From positions 4,712,001-4,776,000 of the forward strand of contig NC_091273.1 in NCBI RefSeq assembly GCF_042100115.1: 64,000 nucleotides of DNA, given 5' to 3'. The position numbers were made by a program, and so were the translations under genes. The notes beneath the pieces are model-generated. The model searched no databases and was not told where the DNA came from. It saw only the letters and a program-made list of their open reading frames with translations. Shown here one piece after another: positions 11,787-23,982 of the stretch (position 1 is the stretch's first letter; every line of letters begins with the position of its first letter). The DNA comes from Alternaria dauci. Lineage: Eukaryota > Ascomycota > Dothideomycetes > Pleosporales > Pleosporaceae.

Positions 11787-12155
11787 CTACAAGAACGCCC
11801 TGGACCTGATCACAACACGAACAGTCCTCTTCCGTTTAATCCCGACACCGCCCACAGCGCTATCCCCATCATCCCCAGCCTTGCTCTCATCATCCGTAAT
11901 TTCCACATCCATCTCTTCGACATCATGCTCATGCGGGCTACCTGGGCCTTTCTTCCCACTAAGAGCCCGCGCCAGTGTATGAAATTCCTGCTCCTCCAAC
12001 TCGACCGTCCCGGTAACGACAGGACGTTGCGCAAGATGCTCACTATCAACAACTCTCGTTGCAAAGTCCTCTTCTTCTTCCAACGGCGGACTCAGCTTCA
12101 TGATTGGATACCGGGACCTCCATGCACCCCTCCCCTCAGAGGTCCCATCTACTAC
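11787..12155 (-). other. Open tail in the -1 frame directly after the myosin stop
   Basis: This frame overlaps the myosin end and runs 122 further codons to a TAG at 11787. If read after a -1 shift at the slippery GGGTTTT (12158-12164), the myosin protein would continue as KGFFVVDGTSEGRGAWRS, then an acidic stretch (PPLEEEEDF), a Glu/Asp-rich segment (HDVEEMDVEITDDES) and a basic end (GIKRKRTVRVVIRSRAFL). The composition looks like protein and not like random 3' UTR. Three explanations exist: programmed -1 frameshifting, a one-base homopolymer error in the assembly (six versus seven A on the plus strand at 12156-12161), or an independent small gene starting at ATG 12101 (104 residues). I favour it being the true myosin C-terminus. 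Confidence 0.5.
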
Positions 12156-15100
12156 AAAAAACCCTTCTGACCACTGACACGACGGAGACCTGAGCGTAGA
12201 CTGCCAAATTTGCCCTTGTCATTCGGACCAACTTCGCCCATCTCGCCCATTAGCAGGCCAATTGAACTGCCTCGTCGCGAGCGCGTATCACCGCCTGCTT
12301 CACTGCCTGGCGCACGAGGGACGCCAAGGGCGCTGTGACGCTCGACGCGGAGGTTCTTCCATCCCTCCAATTCGCGCTCGAGGCGCAGGTTCTTTTCTCG
12401 TTCTTCGCGGAGTTCACGCTCGGCACGCTTAGCGGCGAGTTGGTTCGTTGAGTCGGAGGATTGAAGATCGTCGATCGTGGCAAGGAGGTTGGAAATCTTG
12501 TCACGGGATTTGTTGAGGTCATCCATGACCTGGGCGTTTTGCTTGTCACGACGCTCGATTTGTGTTTGTAGGTCCTTTACCGTGCGGTCCACGTTCCGGA
12601 CGCTACGGGATTCAGAGAGACGAGTGGATTCGCTGCTTTCGAGAGCTTTTTCGAGCTGGTAAGAAATGTTAGTGTTGATGCTTATCAGTAGGAAAGTCAA
12701 CGTACCTCTTGAATACGTCCATGGAGGAACCGGACGTCCTTGCCAGCTGATCCACTGTACCCCTTTGTCTCGAGATCTACAAGGCGAAGCTGTAGGTCCT
12801 TCAATGCCTTCTCGACAGCTGCTTTGTCCTTGTGAAGCTTCACGTTCGCTTCGCGTTCAGCTACAATATCCTTTTGCAGTTCTTGGGCAAGGGCCTCTGC
12901 GCGACGCATCTTGCCTACTGCGGCGGCAGTGATATCCTCCTGCTGTGCCAAGCCGGACTTGAGCTCCAGCAAGTCGCGATCGTAAGCAGCTGCATTACGC
13001 ATTGCGGGAGACTCTGAGCGAGAGAGTTCGTCGAGAGCATCTGCAGCCTCTTGGAGGCGCGATTCGAGACGCTTCTTCTCCTCGATGGCGGAATCGCGTT
13101 CAGCTGCAAGGTCGTCGACGTTGGTCCGCAGGTTTCGGACTTGTGACAACAGACTAACTATTTTCGACTGCGCTTCGTTGTGCGCATTGGCGGCTTCGTC
13201 GCGCGAGTTGGAGATGGTTTGCAACGTCATCTCAAGACGGCTCTTCTCCTTAGCCCAAGTCGATGAGTTGAGCAGTTCGTCATCCCACTTGTTCCTCAAC
13301 TCCTCAATCTCTTCCCGTAGTCGACCATTCTCTTCGCGCACGTGAATGACATTCTCGCGCTCTTGGTCGATTTCCTGGGTAAGAGATGCCAGCTCGGACT
13401 GGTACTTCTTTCGTGTCTGCTCCAGCGAAGTTTCGCTGTCCTCAACATCGTGAGCGTGCTGACTTCTGTAATCTTCAAGCTCATTCTGTAGTCGTTTCTT
13501 GGCTTGCAGGGCTGTCTCCAAGTCTGTCGAGAGATCCTCAACACGTTCCTCGTACCTCTGGACTTGTCGCTGCAAGTCCTCGACCATACCTTCCATCTCT
13601 TTTCGCTCAGCCATGATCGTTGCGCACGTTTCTTCAGCTTCCCGAGCTTGCGACTTTGCAAACTGCTCTGCACGCGATGCTCGCAACACAGAAATCTCTG
13701 CTTGTTCCAACTTGCTGAAGTAGTCGTCGGCCCTACTCTTGTACAAGTTTAAGCTTGACTGTACATCAACCAATGCCGACGTCTCGTTGTCCAGTCGGAT
13801 CTGGAGATCAGCAAATTCCTGGAGGAGCTGATTGTGGTTTGCGTGCTCTAGCTCTCGCTCCTGAGTGATATCTTCTAGCTCAGCGTGCATCTCGCGAAGC
13901 TCAGACTCCAATGCAAGCTTGGCCTGCTTGATGTCGTCAAAGGCTGTCTTGGCGTCGGCAAGCTCGTTGATAGCGGTATTGTGGGCCTGTACGACCGATT
14001 TACGTGATTGTTCTTGCGAAGTCAAGAGATCGAAAAGTTGCTCGTGAGATTTCGTCTGAACCTCTTGGTAGGAGAGTTGACCGGAACGGAGACTGCGCTC
14101 GAGTGAGGAAACCTTGGTGGCAGAGTCATCCAGCATATCATGTAGACGGTAGTTCTCACGCTCCAGCTTCTGTACCCTTCTGACAGACGGGCTGTCATCT
14201 TGCCAGTCATTCTTGCGCATGGGCGAGCGTCCAAGCTGGTCTTGAAGGTGTTTGTTCTGCATCTCTGACATTTGCAGCTGGTTTTGTACCAACTCGAGCT
14301 CGGCAGCGATGTCCATGCGGTTGTTGAAAGCGACAGTATCAACTGTCCTATCGGAACGTGCGGAATCGTTCGTCGCATTGCTGATGTGGCGCTGATTCTG
14401 GGGGGTGTTTGTGATCGAGAATGGTCGCTTGTTCTCGCTGTCTTTCCGGTTGTGTGTAGGTGATCGGCGCTGATTAACTTGGCTACCGTTCATCTCCTCC
14501 AACAGTGCACGCTTTGAATTGGTGTGGCGTGCATCTAGGTCATGAAGCTCGCCCTCGTGCCTTTCTCGGAGCTCGTCAAGTTGAGCCTCAGCACGCGAAT
14601 ATCGCTCTGCTGCTACGCGCAAGGCCTGGTTGGCAGACTCGAGACGCTCAGCAATGTCCACTGTTTTCACGATGTCAGGCTTAGCAGCTTCGTAGGTGAT
14701 TGCCACGTCGGCCGAATCAGGGTCAAAGACCTTGCGAAGAAGCATGAGTTGTCGATGGCACTCCTCCAACTCGCTGTTCGTGTTGTCAAGCGTTGCTTGA
14801 ACAGCACGTGCGTTGGCTTGAGCCTGTGTACGCAACTGGCGCTCGGTTTCAAGCTGACGATTGACATCTGCAAGTTGTAAATTGATGGTAGACAAGGTCT
14901 GCTCAGCATTGCGGCTTGTCTTGTGCTCCCTTGCGAGTTCGTGGTTGAGGTCTTCGAGACTGAGCGACAACTTCTCTTTCTGCTTCTCCAAAGATGCAAT
15001 CGTAAGCTGCGAGTCTTCGAGCTGACGGAAAAGGCGCTTATTCTCTTCCTCGGCTTTAGACTTCTCGTGAGTCAACTGGGTGAGTTTTACACGATGCGTG

Positions 15101-18100
15101 TCACTAGCTCGGGAGTTTGAACGTGCGATATCCAAGTTCTTTTGTTGCAGCTTGTTGAGAAGGGCGCGGTTGTCGTTCTCGGACGCTGTGAGTCTTCCTT
15201 TGATGGTGACTATCTCGCGCTCCAGACGCTCTTTCTGCTGGTCATTGCGTTCCTTGAACGAGTCTGAGTCAGCAAGCATCTGCGTCAAGTTGTGAACTTG
15301 CTCAGCCAAGTCATCGCGCTCCGCCTCAAGCTGATCCAGCTGTTGATCCTTTGCCTCTAGCTCGAGCTGTTGTACGGCCTGTCGCTCAGTAGCCAACCTT
15401 GACTGCGCACGTTCGGCTTGAGCATCGGCGTCCAGCTTCTCTTCCTCCAACTTCAGGTACTTTTCCCGAAGTGTGCGAAGTTCAGTCTGGTACTCTTTGC
15501 GTTCCTTTTCATGGGCCGCGCGTGTCTCCGTAGCTCGTCGAAGAACGTCCTGCTGGGCGTACATCTCTTTCTCAATTGTGATCTTCGATTCGTTCAGCGC
15601 ATCGTAGTCACGTTTAAGCGTATCGTATTTGTGCTCCCCAAGCATCTCGACATCGTCACGCGATTGTCTTTCCCGGCTGAGCTCCTTTTGTACAGCAAAA
15701 AGCTCGGCCTTGAGAGCGTTCGTTTGCTCCTCCAGCAGTTTCCGGCTTTCTGTGTATTCGTTGTCCTCGGAAATCTTCTCTTCGAGCAGGCGTTTTGCAT
15801 CTGCAGCTTCGCGTTCCAATTGTTGCTTTTGGGAGCGTACAGCATCCAATTCAGCCTTTGCATCTCGAAGGCGGCTTTGGAGATCGTCATGCTTGGACGC
15901 CAGGGTTCGCTTCTCATCGTCAAACAACCGGCGGTCATTTTCATAGTTCTTGAGGTCGGTCTTCAGGATCGCCAGCTCGCTCTCCTTGCGCCTAATGAGA
16001 TCTTCGTAGCTGGTAGATGTTGAGGACAGATCTGCCATTTGTTGACGGATTTGCCGGTTCTCGTCGAGAAGCTCTTTGATCTGGTTCTTGCTGGCCTGTA
16101 CCTCTTTCTGGGAAGCCGCCAACTTGATATCGAGGTCTTGATCCGTCTTGAGCAGCTTGGCTTGGAGGTCCTCAAGTTTTCGCTCTTTCAAGCTCAGGTG
16201 ACTCGTGAGCATCTTGATCTCCTGGCTTAATGATTCCTCGGCCTGACTTCGCTGAGCATGCTGGATTTCAAGCTCCTTGAGTTGCTGATCTAACCGGGCG
16301 TTCTGCTCCTCTAGCTCCTGTGATTCATTTTCGAGTTTGCTGATGATCTGTCCAGCTTGCTCGAGCTCTTTGCGCAAATGTTCGGCCTCCTCTTCGGTCC
16401 TCTTCTTTGCTTCCATGAGAGCGTCCAACTGATCTTCGAGTTCATCCTGGTCTTCAATAGCACCAGCAAGCTTCTCAGCGAGCTCAGTTTCACGAAGTTG
16501 GAGACGTTTGAAGATCTCTTCCTTGTCCAGCGCAAGCGCACGTTCACTCTCGAGCGTCTGCTGGATACGTTGGATGTCCAACTCTGCGCGCCTTCGCTCG
16601 TCCTCGACCCGTTGTCTCTCTTCAGCTTCTTGTTGCATCTTCGCCTCGAGTTGATGGATCATCTCATCGCGCTTCTTGACCTCTGCTGCTTGACGCGTGG
16701 CTCCAAGCATGGGCCTCATCCGCGTGTAAAGCCTCCACCATGGGTTTGATTGCAAATCAAGGTAGACCTGGAAATTACGCTGGATGATACGAGTGGCTTC
16801 GGCTCGATAGAGACGCTTGTTGGCTAGGCGGCGCTGAACAAATCCGCGAGCTACAGACTGGAAACGGATCATAATATCCCGGATAAGCGCATCACGTTGG
16901 TCTTCCAGCTCGGCAAGAACGCCAGCCCGGAAGAAGACCTTTGTGATTCCGACACGGTACAGCGACCTGTCAAGGTTGATCTTTTCGAGAATCATGCTTG
17001 CCGCCACTTGCCCTTCGATGTAGCCTTTAGGGATATCTCTACACAGCACCTCGTATCTCTGGCGGAACTCCACAAAAGGAAGTCGATTGGGGAAACCTGT
17101 ACGTGCGATACGGATACCTTCCAGGACACCGTTGCATCGTAGTTGGTCGAGAACGAGAGGAGCGCTGAACTGCTTTGGTCGTTTCTTGTGATTGGGCAAG
17201 ATGCATCGAACGAAATGGGGGTGCGTTGAATGGAGTTGGGTCATCAACGTTGACAGCTGCTCTTTGTGGCGTTGAGCGACAGTACGGAAGAGACCCTTCT
17301 TGACGCGGCTGCGGGTTCCGCCCACGCCATCGTCGGGATCAGCATAGTCCACAAACAGGTTGGCGATTTGCTTGTCAGTAGAACCCGCCAAGAGACGTGT
17401 GACGTTGTCGTTCAATGGGTCCTTGTTCTTTTCTAGCCAGTTTTCCGTCGAATACTCTACTTCAGCAGCGTAATGTGTGAGAACGAAACCTTGGGTCAGC
17501 ATTGAACGCTTGTACTTGGTGCTCTTGCGGTCCCACAGTGAGTGCAACTTCTCGGTAAAGCTTTTGTCGGTTGCTTTGGGCATGACACAGTCCTCGTCCA
17601 GGCAGGAGAAGATACCAATGGGGTTTGGTAGCTCGATCAGGTCGATTGTCGGCTGGAGATCGCGGCCAAAGTCGATGAATTTCCATTCTATCTGCTCGCG
17701 TGCGTATTCCTCCTGTTCCAGGACAAACATGTGGTGGTTGAAGAACTGTTGGAGCTTCTCATTATTGTAGTTGATGCAGAGTTGTTCGAAGCTATTCTCA
17801 TCAAAAATTTCGAATCCGGCAATATCAAGCACACCAATGAAATGTGCGTCGTCTGCACCAGCACCAGTCTGGTCGAGTTGGCGATTAATGCGGTCGACGA
17901 GGTCGCCAAAACCCCGCTCGTAGATACCCTTGGCGAGGGCATCGATGGAGAGATTGACTTGCTCGGGTGTCTGAACCTTTTCGACCCACTCTCTTCCGGC
18001 CTTGACACGGGGATGCAAGAGGGCCTTGATGAAGTCGTCGGCTGAGATGCCGAGTAGTTGGGCGACTATCTGAGCTTGCTGCTCAGCCGCAAGATTCAGT

Positions 18101-19509
18101 GTGGCCTGGTCTGCCCGCCGGCTCTCCTTGACAGCCCGGATGTTGCCCAGGTGTAGAACTGCGGCGACAGTTTTCAGGATACCCGATTGCTCCTTTTCGC
18201 TAAAGCCCATGACGTGGAAGGCCTCAATCAAGCCATTCCACTCATCGCGGTCATCCACGCCGGAAATGACATCATTGCCATGCCTGGTGTAGTCAAAGTC
18301 ATCGGTGTCTTTTCCGTCCAAGAAAAAGTCCTGCTTCATCTGGCCCTGTACGCCGCGCAGCAGCTGATAGAAAACGTGGTAATTACGCTCGTTTGAGTTG
18401 AGACGCACGACTCTCGACTTCTCCAATAGATACCAGTCTATGTACGCACCAGCGATGTGTCCTTGGCGAGAGAATTCGATCCTAATGAACTTTCCGAAAC
18501 GAGACGAATTGTTATTCCGGACCGTTTGCGCGTTACCAAAGGCTTCGAGGATAGGATTCGCGCTTAGAATCTGCTCGGAGAGATTGGAGAGGTTGCGTCC
18601 GCCCGACTTTGGGCGCGGAGTGTCCGAGTTCGCGACGGCGGCTAGGTATTGGATGACCTTTTTGGTATTCTCCGTTTTACCAGCACCGGATTCTCCGCTG
18701 TACAGTGTCAGTTGCAGTTGTTCTAGAGTTGAATTGACTCACGTCACAAGGATGCTCTGGTTGGTGCCCTCCTCTATGAGGTTCCGGAAGGCGTGGTCAG
18801 CCATGGCGAAGATATGCGGCTTGGTCTCCTCTCTGCTCCGGCCCCGGTACATGTTGATGTACTCTCTCGAGTAGATGGGCATCGGACAGTAAGGGTTCAC
18901 GGTGACCAAGAAGAGTCCGGAGTAGGTGTATATGAGATCGGCCTGGTATCGCATGTGCAGATTGTGGATGACCGAGGGCTCGTTCAGATGTGTGAGTTCA
19001 GCCATGTCGTCGGCCTTGTCGAATTTGGCGGGATTGACCTTGTCGATGGCATCGGCCTCGACGTCCTGCTGCGTGCCATTGTCGCATTGGACCAGGATAC
19101 GTCCGCCCGGCAGGTCCTCGACGACCCATCCGCGGACGAAGGCGGTGGTGGGGTCTCTGAGCCAGACATAGCGCTTGCCAGAGAAGTCGTTCTCGCCCTC
19201 TACGATGCCGCCGAGATGCGGGGCCTCGTTCTCCTCCTCTGAGATGAACTGCGGGGCAAAGGTGCCGACGGGGGTGCTGTTGCGGTGCGAGTTGGAGCGT
19301 AGGCGTGAGTCGCTGCGGCCCAGCCCCGTCGGGCTGGTGATGTTTGTGAGGTTAGTGAGGGAGCGGTGGCGCAGGTGGCCTGGCATGCCCGAGTCTGCGT
19401 TCTCGTTCACCGGCGAGGAGACGGCGTGCGGTGTGTTCCTGGCAAAGGGCGTGTTGCGCGAGCTGCGGGCGAAGGGGCGGCCATTTGGCGCGGGCCCGGG
19501 CGCACTCAT
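12152..19509 (-). CDS. myoB: Class II myosin heavy chain
   Basis: Three exons: 18743-19509, 12706-18697 and 12152-12655 (introns 45 and 50 nt), giving 2420 residues. A disordered Ser/Arg N-terminus is followed by the SH3-like myosin N domain (YVWLRDPTTAFVRGWV). The motor head then carries the P-loop GESGAGKT at 257-264 (split just before it by intron 1), switch I NNNSSRFGK and switch II LDIAGFEIFDENSFEQLC. A degenerate IQ-type neck (RGFVQRRLANKRLYRAEATR) precedes about 1500 residues of charged heptad coiled coil interrupted by Ser/Asn-rich hinges. This matches filamentous-fungal myosin II, which assembles the actomyosin ring at septation. The reading frame ends at tandem TAG TAG (12154-12149) right after a slippery run; see the adjacent -1 frame tail. 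It shares a 331-bp divergent promoter with the zinc-finger gene at 19841. Confidence 0.93.
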
Positions 19510-19840
19510 GGTGGTGGGTGGTGGTGGTGTCGTCCTGTCCGGGGAGGTGATTGTGTCGTATCCGAATGGTTCATTTGGGCCTAGTCTATGGGCATTGCAT
19601 GTATGTACAGCGGTATGCGGGGACGCGGGTGCAGGCAGGTGCAAAAGAAAGCCTCTGGATGCTTTCCTGGTACAGACTCGCTGCACGTAAACAATGACAG
19701 CCGCCCGCGGCCCCTAGCAACAGCCACACATGACGTGATTGGCTGCGGTGCGCTGTCACGTGCTGCTTGCATTAGCCCGCATACTCTGTCGCGATTCGCG
19801 ATATTATCTCAGGAACCACCCACCCCGTCCACCGCGCGTC
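19510..19840. promoter_or_regulatory. Divergent promoter, myosin II / Red1-like gene
   Basis: The 331-bp region between two divergent start codons holds a CCAAT box read on the minus strand (ATTGG at 19738-19742) with an adjoining TGACGTGA (CRE-like, about 19730), and a perfect E-box CACGTG at 19757-19762. They cluster nearer to the plus-strand gene. Confidence 0.45.
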
Positions 19841-22800
19841 ATGGCGAACAACTACGCGCACCCGCCGCCCATGCAGCAGCTCCCGGGCATCAACCTCACC
19901 CCGTATGCGCCGAATGGCCAACAGCCCCCCTTCCCCGGCTTCCCCCCTCCCGATCCTGCCCTCTGGGCCCTGTTCCAGAATGGCTCTTTCCCGCCAGGTG
20001 CACCCAACCTTCCGCCGCCACCACTGCCGCCGCCACCCTTTCCCAACATGGCTTTCCCCCCATCTCACTTCCCCCCGCCATCCTCGCTGCCTCAGCCGCC
20101 CGCCTCACTCCCTCCACCCCCAGAGCGCATACAAGAGGTCATGGACAGTGACCGCGAAGATGGCGAGTTGAGTGAGGACCGGGGCGACAGTCCGCCATCG
20201 CTCATGGACAAGTTGCAGCAGGATCGCGACGCGGCCAAGCAGTTCATCAAGCTCTTGCATAGCAACAATGTTACCTATCGCGCCCTAGCCCACGAACAGC
20301 TTGATCCCGAGCTGCTGAGAGGCCTGTACCAGAGTGCGAATCTGCCATCGGAACCGGCGCCCATCCTGCCACCAAAGAGTAACGGCGCTACGTCCAAGGC
20401 TCCTGCTGCGCAGCCACTAACACCTGTGGCGCAAGACACGCCCAAGTCTGCCGCGTCGCCAGTGGGCCGGCAAGATTACATAGCACGTCTCCAAGCTGCA
20501 AAGGCTGCGAAACAGGCCGCCGCCGCCAAAACCACTACTCCCACGCCAGCTACCAAGACATCTCAGCCTGCGACCCCGTCTACTTCTAAGCCGCCTGTGA
20601 CGGAAGAACAGAGAGCCCGCAACACCGAGTTGATTAAGCAGCGCTTGGAAGCGATCAAGGCGAGACAGAAGCCGTCAGTCGCGCCAGTCGCGCCAGCTAC
20701 CCCAGGGCCACAAACACCCACAAGTACCGCCTACACGCCATCATTCTCTGCCATCCCAGGTCTCTTCATGAACGCGCCTTCGGCGTCTAATACACCCGCA
20801 CCAGCCGCACCTCAACCACAGTCCTCCTTCCCACTTGCTGTCACTCCTCACACCCGGCCTCTGGGCCAGTCTCCGCACGCTAACCAGGAAGATGATTCCA
20901 TGATAATTGATGTCAGCGAAGACGAGTCCAATAGTAGCGACATGGATATCGACGACGATCAGCCCCCTCTCGAAGCCAGGCAGAACTCGCGCCAGACTTC
21001 TGGTAATCTTCCCAGCCTCCCTTCCGGTGCGCCCCCTGCGACTCCATCAAATGCCACCGTCGGCACGTCTGGTGCGCAGACCCCCAGTACGGCTATGCGT
21101 GAGAAGGAGCTAGTAGACAAGGAGAAGCAACTGGTGGCCATGCGAGAAACACTTAAGAAGAAGCTTGCTGAAAAGCGAGAGCGGGATAGGTTGGCAGCAG
21201 CTACTGCCATCGTAGCATCGCCGTCCTCGAGCCAAAAGCCTTCGACGCCAGGTTCATCTCTTCAGACGTCCACGTCAAGTGCACTTCCTACATCGTTACC
21301 GACACGTCCGCACGATGGCAACGACTCACGCCGAATGCGCCGAGCGGAGATCCAATCCAGGCTGCCTACATTGGATGCCGAGATCGCAAGCAACGCGAGC
21401 AGGATGGCTCAGTTGACCAAGGAGCTGGAGCAGCTGACGGCGCAGAACGAGAGGATCGCAAAGGACAAGGAGCAGCTGAGCAAGGAGCTGGAGGATCTTG
21501 GTGTTGACACGGAGGGCATGTCTCATGCACAACTACGTGCCAAGAAGGATGAAATTGAGGGCGAACAATCTTCAGACTCAAACGAATCATTGCAACAAAC
21601 TCACTCTGTGGTACAGGCCACAATCAACAACTCTCCTCCGGCTCCGCCTCCAGCTTGGAATCTTCCTTCTCAGAACACATCGCCTGGGCTTGGGCAGGAG
21701 TCAGCGGAGTCTAATGTGTCAACTGGACCAGATGGTCTGGGTCACGCCCAACTTCCAGAAAAGGTCGTGCACGAAGACGCCACTCTTCAGCCAGCTGGTG
21801 CATCGCAGGCGTTGTCGCAACAAGACGACATGTACTCGGACGCACCTCAGAAACGCTTTGAACCGCAAGATTTGCCTGCCAATGCTCACATTATTCCAAT
21901 GCCTGCCTTTGCCATTGCGACCCAACAAGAAATTGACGAGTATGTTCGCACGCAACCATCGACAGCTGACGTGGACGGACAAAGTGCGAATGAGGTAGTT
22001 CAGGTCAGTGCCGATGCTGATGCGGACCAAGCGCTTCAGCAGCCCGCCACCGCGCCCTCGCCATCGGAAGAAGGAGAGGAAGTCGACATGTCCGTTAGTG
22101 AAGGAGATGACGACGAGGAAGAGTACGAACCGGAATACGAGCCTGAAGAAACTGTCGTCGTCCCTGAAGCCCCTGCAGCAGAGGAAGTTGAGGCCCAGAC
22201 CAAACCTGAATTCCCGCTTGCAACCTCTCCGGCCGGTTCGCCAGAAGAAGAAGCCTATGAACCGCCCGACGTTGATGAAGATCTTCCGGATGTGCAGGGC
22301 GGTGAGGATGACTCCACAAACCTCGACGCGCCCACAGGCCAGGCTGAAGCGGAAGACGGTGCTATGGACATCGCTACGTCATCGTCTGACGAAAGCTCAG
22401 ACGATAGCGAATCAGATGATGAGTCTACTCCAGAGCCGGACTTGGAGACTATATCAGCAAAGAACCCGTCACATCAGGATGCTGAGATGGCTGATGACCT
22501 AGCGCCCGAGCTGCAACCACTTCGAGAGGTAACGTCCACGGTGGCAGCTGGCGAACCTGTATGTCAATCACCGTTTGGGAGGCGTAGCTAATCCAGACCA
22601 GGTGCCTATGCCCGCGGAGATTGAAGAACCACAACCACCCAAGTTCACACCGTACGAAAGTCCGCTGCGCATGTTCAAGTCTTACCGTTACCACCCCTCT
22701 TATGCTCAAGATGTGCAAGGTGGCTTCTTATCTTTGACTTTCAGTCATCAGATAAACCCAGAGAAGCCTCTTTGCCAGTATGAGTCAACTGGTGGCGTAT

Positions 22801-23162
22801 GCAACGACCCTGAATGTCCTGATCAGCATTTCAGGGAGGTTGCCATTACCGGTGCGTTGTAGAGGAGCTTTTTCCTTTGTTTCGGAGTTCCATCTTTTTA
22901 GTCCATCACCACAGTTTTCCTGACTGTACATGTGCGCAAACACTAACTTGGATTCGAAATAGGTGACAGACTGCTTGTCCAGCTCGGAACCGCCAACCCC
23001 GGTAAGACATCCGAGGAGAAGCAACGCTGGAACGACGGTCTCCGTGGCGTGCTTAAGGACCTCCGCCAGAGGAACATCAAGGATCCAAACGGTATTGCCG
23101 CGGAGATCGCGAGGTTCCGCCGTGAATTTCTGCAGGACGACACTCGTGTCGTCAACATGTAA
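19841..23162 (+). CDS. Red1/ZFC3H1-like zinc-finger protein (putative RNA surveillance factor)
   Basis: Three exons, 19841-22558, 22602-22851 and 22963-23162, give 1055 residues. The N-terminus is proline-rich (PPPPLPPPPFP repeats), followed by long disordered Ser/Thr/Pro regions with short helices. A coiled coil lies around residues 510-555 (ASRMAQLTKELEQLTAQNER) and a strongly acidic part around 740-880. Near the end is LCQYESTGGVCNDPECPDQH, a C-x8-C-x4-C-x3-H finger at about residues 964-982. This spacing and context match the C-terminal zf-C3H1 domain of S. pombe Red1 and human ZFC3H1, which link Mtr4-type helicases to nuclear exosome decay. The function is inferred from that one domain. 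The start was chosen at ATG 19841 because upstream in-frame codons fall in the promoter and lack a further ATG. Confidence 0.8.
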
Positions 23163-23982
23163 TAACTTTTCCGCTCTCCCTATTCTGTTCTAGGCCCAGC
23201 TAGGACGGGAGTGGTGGCTTATTCCTCTTTACACTTTCTCGCTAAGTGGTACTCACGTAGCCCTACTTTTGTGCTGACCTTGATCACTGCAGTAGTCCAC
23301 TTCTTCTATATGTCGGACTTCACTGTTATGGGAGAGACTTCTGTCCCCAGTATCTGCAGAATGAGAAAGTCCGTCGAGAGCAGGAAGCCGAACAAAAAAG
23401 GGTTCACCAAAAGCAGGGACTTGCTGAATCAAAAAGCGTTCGCCGAGAGCTGGAGCCCGACAAAGAACGGATACGCCAGCAGCTACTGGAGATCAAAAAG
23501 AATCGTTACCGTGATTGCCGGGAAAGAATTCGAGCTTACAAAAACAAGGCTTGAGCTTTAGCGTAATCTGCGACTATGATCGCTTGGGGGCGCACATTCC
23601 TTCTCGACTGTAAGCATCGATACCCCTCTGCATTGGCGTGGAGTTTGGCTCTGGTCTTGTTCTCTATCGTTCCAGGGATTAGGCATTGGTGCAACACTCT
23701 TGTCAACATTTTTACCCTCACTGCAAATAATCCCACGTATGCTGCTAGCTGCGCTCAATCGCATGAGATTCGGTCATCTCCATCACGACGAGTGAGTAGC
23801 AGCTGCGTGGAAAATGATTGTGGCTATGGTAAATAGCTAGTCTAGATAGGCGACAACCAAATGAAATTTCATATGTTAACAACACGACTATCACATGTGT
23901 ACTCTGTGTATTGTGAGAGGCATAGATAGATTGATTTGGCTATACTAAGACTTCTCGCTCGCTAGATTTCGTAACGGCACAT
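23163..23982. other. Spacer holding a coding-like but ATG-less segment
   Basis: Downstream of the zinc-finger gene lies a plus-strand frame open from 23261 to a TGA at 23552-23554 (97 codons). From about 23340 it reads as Lys/Glu/Arg/Gln-rich probable coiled coil (EKVRREQEAEQKRVHQKQG, RERIRAYKNKA). It has no ATG and the frame is blocked upstream by TAG at 23258. It could be a terminal exon, a gene relic or chance. The remaining sequence to the SOD1 stop shows nothing. Confidence 0.3.

Noticed and set aside
17600..18426. Reading the myosin gene as two genes (head and tail) with an internal start at 18426
   Set aside because: The frame is continuous from intron 1 through the P-loop to the coiled coil, so it is one gene.
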